This document shows, in pieces, positions 61,088 through 64,000 of a DNA stretch of 64,000 nucleotides; within the stretch, counting starts at the first letter, position 1; the number at the start of each line of letters is the position of its first letter. This DNA is from Pseudomonas kairouanensis (GTDB lineage: Bacteria; Pseudomonadota; Gammaproteobacteria; Pseudomonadales; Pseudomonadaceae), in NCBI RefSeq assembly GCF_004682055.1, contig NZ_QUZU01000014.1:1-64000 (forward strand), in the 5' to 3' direction. The position numbers and the translations under genes were made by a program. The notes under the pieces are model-generated. The model ran no database searches and had not been told where the DNA came from. It was given only the letters and a program-made list of their open reading frames with translations.

Positions 61088-62466
61088 GCGCCGAGCATGT
61101 TTTCCGGGCGCACCCACTGGTCGAATTCGGCGTCTGTGAGGTAGCCCAGCGCCAGTGCCGCCTCCCTCAGGGTCAACCCTTCGGCATAGGCCTTCTTGGC
61201 GATCTCGGCGGATTTGTCGTAGCCGATATGGGGGTTGAGCGCGGTGACCAGCATCAGCCCGCGCTCCAGATGGTCGGCCATTTGCACAGCGTCGGGTTCG
61301 AGCCCCGCCACGCAATGTTCCTGGAAGTTGTTGCAGCCATCGGCCAGCAGGCGGATCGACTCCAGCAGGTTGTGGATGATCACAGGCTTGTACACGTTGA
61401 GCTGCAAGTGACCTTGGCTGGACGCAATACCAATGGTCACGTCATTGCCCAATACCTGGCAGGCCAGCATCGACAGCGCTTCGCACTGGGTGGGGTTGAC
61501 CTTGCCCGGCATGATCGAGCTGCCTGGCTCGTTGGCCGGCAACTTGACCTCGGCCAACCCGGCGCGCGGGCCGGAACCCAGCAGGCGCAGGTCGTTGGCG
61601 ATTTTCATCAGGGCCACGGCCAGGGTTTTCAGGGCGCCGTGCAGGGTCACCAGGGGTTCATGGCCCGAGAGCGCGGCGAATTTGTTGGGTGCGGTGACGA
61701 ACGGCAACCCCGACAGCGCGGCCAGTTCGGAGGCAATTGCCTCGCCAAAACCGTGGGGCGCATTGAGCCCGGTGCCGACGGCGGTACCGCCCTGGGCCAG
61801 CTCGCACACGGCGGGCAGAGCACTGCGCACGGCGCGCTCGGCATAATCAAGCTGGGCGATAAAGGCCGAGAGTTCCTGGCCGAAGGTGATCGGCGTGGCG
61901 TCCATCATGTGGGTGCGGCCGGTCTTCACCAGTTTCATATGCCGCGCCGCCAATTCGGCCAAACCGCCGGACAGTGTGGCGATGGCCGGCAGCAAGCGTT
62001 GATGCACGGCCTGCACCGCCGCGATGCTCATGGCGGTGGGGAAGCAGTCGTTGGAACTCTGGGAGCGGTTCACATGATCGTTGGGGTGCACCGGGCTCTT
62101 GCCGCCGCGGGGGTTGCCCGCCAGCTCATTGGCGCGGCCGGCGATCACTTCATTGGCGTTCATGTTGCTTTGGGTGCCGCTGCCGGTCTGCCAGACCACC
62201 AGGGGAAACTGGTCGTCGTGCTGGCCGGCAAGTATTTCGTCGGCGGCCTGTTCGATCAGGCGGGCAATGTCGGCGGGCAAGTCGCCATTGCGATCGTTGA
62301 CCCGTGCGGCGGCCTTCTTGATCAGGGCCAGGGCGTGCAACACCGCCAGCGGCATGCGCTGCTCGCCGATGGCGAAGTTCACCAGCGAACGTTGGGTCTG
62401 GGCGCCCCAGTAAGCGTCATCCGGGACGGCGACTTCTCCCAGGCTGTCGGTTTCGATACGGCTCAT
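61084..62466 (-). CDS. fumC: Class II fumarate hydratase
   Basis: A 460-residue, oxygen-stable fumarase that interconverts fumarate and L-malate in the TCA cycle. The superfamily signature [15 protein letters not shown] (about 316-330) and the active-site region [14 protein letters not shown] and [14 protein letters not shown] are intact. The ATG at 62466 ([10 protein letters not shown]) is used; an in-frame ATG 9 bases further upstream exists. Its stop overlaps that of the EamA gene by 4 bp. Confidence 0.97.
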   Translation of the reverse strand: MSRIETDSLGEVAVPDDAYWGAQTQRSLVNFAIGEQRMPLAVLHALALIKKAAARVNDRNGDLPADIARLIEQAADEILAGQHDDQFPLVVWQTGSGTQSNMNANEVIAGRANELAGNPRGGKSPVHPNDHVNRSQSSNDCFPTAMSIAAVQAVHQRLLPAIATLSGGLAELAARHMKLVKTGRTHMMDATPITFGQELSAFIAQLDYAERAVRSALPAVCELAQGGTAVGTGLNAPHGFGEAIASELAALSGLPFVTAPNKFAALSGHEPLVTLHGALKTLAVALMKIANDLRLLGSGPRAGLAEVKLPANEPGSSIMPGKVNPTQCEALSMLACQVLGNDVTIGIASSQGHLQLNVYKPVIIHNLLESIRLLADGCNNFQEHCVAGLEPDAVQMADHLERGLMLVTALNPHIGYDKSAEIAKKAYAEGLTLREAALALGYLTDAEFDQWVRPENMLGA

Positions 62467-62647
62467 CGGGCACACTCCTTCAGGTTCGTTTGCGCAGTTT
62501 AGGCCGTGATCGGCCGGGTGGGTTCCGTAAAAGACTTTTCATCGGCCAATCCAGGCCCGACAAGGCGCGGGGTTGAGCCATAAGGTTTTTTAGGCGCAGA
62601 ATGGGCGCCCTTGGGGTCTTACCTCGCCTGCTAGAAAAGGAAACTCG

Positions 62648-63166
62648 ATGACTCGTCTTCGTGCCATCTGTACCGCGGTTGCTCTGGTTTGCGCCAGCGG
62701 CCAGGTTCTTGCCGATACCGCCAGCCACAACGCCAGTGCCGAAGCCTTCCTTACCCTGGCCCATGCCGACAAGCTGGGTACCCCGGTGTACATGCAAGTG
62801 CAGCAAATGTTCGCCCAGCGTTTCGAACAGACCAAGGCGCCTGCTGCCAAGCAGTCCGTGCTGGACAGCTACCAGGCCAAGGCCAACGCCGCCCTGGACC
62901 AGGCCATTGGCTGGCCGAAGCTGAAACCGGACATGGTCAAGCTCTACACCACCAACTTCAGCGAATCGGAACTCAAGGACCTGGTTGCCTTCTACCAGTC
63001 GCCACTGGGCAAGAAAGTCCTGGAAAAAATGCCTCAACTGACCCAGCAATCGGCCCAGATGACCCAGGCCAAGCTGGAAAGCGCCGTGCCGGTGGTGAAC
63101 AAGCTGTTGGAAGACATGACCAACGAGCTCACGCCTAAAGCCGCCGCCCCGGCCAAGAAGAAGTAA
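62648..63166 (+). CDS. DUF2059 domain-containing exported protein
   Basis: A 172-residue periplasmic protein. Residues 1-22 form a signal peptide ending VLA. The DUF2059 helical domain lies at about 85-145, with YTTNFSESELKDLVAFYQSPLGKKVLEKMPQL its signature. The tail is Ala/Lys-rich. It is divergent from fumC and followed by bolA after 6 bp. Function unknown. Confidence 0.9.
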   Translation: MTRLRAICTAVALVCASGQVLADTASHNASAEAFLTLAHADKLGTPVYMQVQQMFAQRFEQTKAPAAKQSVLDSYQAKANAALDQAIGWPKLKPDMVKLYTTNFSESELKDLVAFYQSPLGKKVLEKMPQLTQQSAQMTQAKLESAVPVVNKLLEDMTNELTPKAAAPAKKK

Positions 63167-63172
63167 GCAGGA

Positions 63173-63469
63173 ATGACCATGCAACAGCGTATCGAAACGG
63201 CGCTTGCCGCCCTGGGCACCGACCACCTGAGCGTGCTGGATGAAAGCCATATGCACAGCCGTGGGTTGCAGACCCACTTCAAGGCCGTGCTGGTCAGCCC
63301 GCAGTTCGAGGGGCTCAACCGCGTCAAGCGCCACCAGAAGGTCTACGCCACCCTGGGTGACCTGATGAGCGAATTTCATGCGCTGGCGCTGCATACCTAC
63401 ACGCCTGAGGAATGGGCGAAAATCGACGCAGCCCCGGCCTCGCCGACCTGCGCCGGCGGACATGATTGA
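63173..63469 (+). CDS. bolA: BolA family protein
   Basis: A 98-residue BolA-type protein. The conserved HMHSRGLQTHFKAVLVSPQFEG region (about 26-47) and NRVKRHQKVYATLGDLM (about 48-65) contain the invariant His and Arg residues used for [2Fe-2S] binding with glutaredoxins. The C-terminal CAGGHD tail carries an extra Cys and His. Starts 6 bp after the DUF2059 gene; a second ATG at 63179 (MQQRIE) is a possible start. A terminator follows. Confidence 0.93.
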   Translation: MTMQQRIETALAALGTDHLSVLDESHMHSRGLQTHFKAVLVSPQFEGLNRVKRHQKVYATLGDLMSEFHALALHTYTPEEWAKIDAAPASPTCAGGHD

Positions 63470-63500
63470 TGAGCGGGTGTCTCTGACACCGGGCATTTGT

Positions 63501-63506
63501 TAGAAT
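63501..63506 (+). promoter_or_regulatory. Possible -10 box for trhO
   Basis: TTTGTTAGAAT, an extended -10 form, ending just upstream of the terminator stem. It lies 88 bases before the trhO start. Confidence 0.3.
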
Positions 63507-63512
63507 CCGCAA

Positions 63513-63540
63513 CGCGCCGCTTAGCCGGCGCGTTTTTTTT
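63513..63540 (+). terminator. Rho-independent terminator of bolA
   Basis: CGCGCCG (63513-63519) pairs with CGGCGCG (63526-63532) over a 6-base loop, followed by eight T. Confidence 0.92.
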
Positions 63541-63587
63541 GCATCCGGTTCACCCTTTGCGAGGGTAGCCACCTGGAGAGAACACCC

Positions 63588-64000
63588 ATGACCCAACCAA
63601 TCGTCGTGGCGGCACTGTATAAGTTCGTCACCCTCGAAGATTACGTCGCCCTGCGCGAGCCACTGCTGCAGGCGATGGTCGACAACGGCATCAAAGGTAC
63701 CTTGCTGATCGCCGAAGAGGGCATCAACGGCACCGTGTCCGGCAGCCGCGAAGGCATCGATGGCCTGATGGCCTGGCTGAAGAACGACCCACGCATGGTC
63801 GATATCGACCACAAAGAATCCTACTGCGATGACCAGCCGTTCTACCGCACCAAGGTCAAGCTCAAGAAAGAGATCGTGACCCTGGGCGTTGAAGGCGTCG
63901 ACCCAAACAAGAAAGTCGGCACCTATGTAGACCCGCAGGACTGGAACGCGCTGATCAGCGACCCCGAAGTACTGCTGATTGACACCCGAAACGACTACGA
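63588..64000 (+). CDS. trhO: tRNA uridine(34) hydroxylase TrhO, N-terminal part (runs off the window)
   Basis: The first 137 residues of a rhodanese-related protein: [20 protein letters not shown] and [20 protein letters not shown] are the N-terminal hallmarks of TrhO (YceA/UPF0176), and LIDTRNDY at the window end is the start of the rhodanese domain. The complete protein makes 5-hydroxyuridine at tRNA wobble position 34 independently of prephenate. An ATG at 63588 follows a GGAGAG ribosome-binding site. The window cuts the gene before its catalytic cysteine. Confidence 0.92.
   Translation, partial: MTQPIVVAALYKFVTLEDYVALREPLLQAMVDNGIKGTLLIAEEGINGTVSGSREGIDGLMAWLKNDPRMVDIDHKESYCDDQPFYRTKVKLKKEIVTLGVEGVDPNKKVGTYVDPQDWNALISDPEVLLIDTRNDY

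Noticed and set aside
60061..62502. Plus-strand open frame of 813 codons across EamA and fumC
   Set aside because: It runs in the wrong frame over EamA and antisense over fumC, both of which have clear family motifs. The translation is Gly/Gln/His-rich without motifs.
63501..63506. Strong promoter call at TTTGTTAGAAT before trhO
   Set aside because: A terminator hairpin begins 7 bases after it and would cover the start of the transcript, and no -35 is evident. Kept only as a low-confidence feature.

Overview
The window looks like chromosome of a fluorescent Pseudomonas (P. fluorescens group). The evidence is uniformly high GC, a minCDE-RluA-M18 aminopeptidase order and a folE-Smr-isochorismatase-prmB-aroC order as I recall them from Pseudomonas, a pseudomonad-type urate catabolic cluster, the osmolyte NAGGN cluster, and about a dozen copies of the GTGGGAGCGGGCTTGCTCGCGA-like REP family typical of this group. 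No tRNA, rRNA, CRISPR array, integrase or transposase was seen, and the REP-mobilising transposase (RAYT) is not in the window.

Layout. 1-5.2 kb: start of an M18 aminopeptidase, an RluA-type pseudouridine synthase, the minCDE division-site operon, then lpxL and a patatin-like lipase. 5.3-13.1 kb: a purine/urate block with a Tsx-like outer-membrane channel, an NCS2 urate/xanthine permease, puuD, allA, alc, uraD, puuE and divergent uraH. Together these would bring purines across both membranes and take urate to glyoxylate and urea. 13.2-18.6 kb: an orphan 1783-residue toxin-like protein. 18.5-23 kb: a LysE exporter, an AzgA-type purine permease, a MarR regulator, an aminotransferase and a GST. 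23-27 kb: LysR, a citrate-type transporter and a split AtuA pair. 27-36 kb: glutaredoxin-like protein, folE, Smr protein, isochorismatase-like protein, prmB, a GNAT-like membrane protein, a hydrolase, aroC, an MFS transporter and an acireductone-dioxygenase-like protein.

36-44.9 kb: small LuxR-type regulator, DUF3509, a FATP-type acyl-CoA synthetase, an ankyrin protein, an LTA-synthase-like sulfatase-fold enzyme, an SDR, a CsrA/Rsm paralogue and YheU. 45-49.9 kb: asnO-ngg-M42 peptidase, the N-acetylglutaminylglutamine amide osmoprotectant genes. 50.2-55 kb: a 1610-residue protein with a ToxA_N-like N-terminus, leucine-rich repeats and an apparent NEL-type E3 ubiquitin ligase domain with its active-site cysteine. 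55-64 kb: mnmC, polyphosphate:AMP phosphotransferase, thiolase, EamA transporter, fumC, DUF2059, bolA and the start of trhO.

Most notable observations: (1) a TTGTATACAA-type palindrome in three promoter regions of purine genes (puuE, uraH and the distant AzgA permease), suggesting one regulon; (2) the two giant toxin-like proteins, one a probable ubiquitin ligase; (3) an acireductone-dioxygenase-like protein that has lost two of four metal ligands; (4) interlocked palindromes upstream of the CsrA paralogue; (5) a folded REP-type element occupying the translation start of the MFS gene; (6) an isochorismatase-like protein with serine in place of the catalytic cysteine. All family assignments are from reading the sequence; no database search was run.
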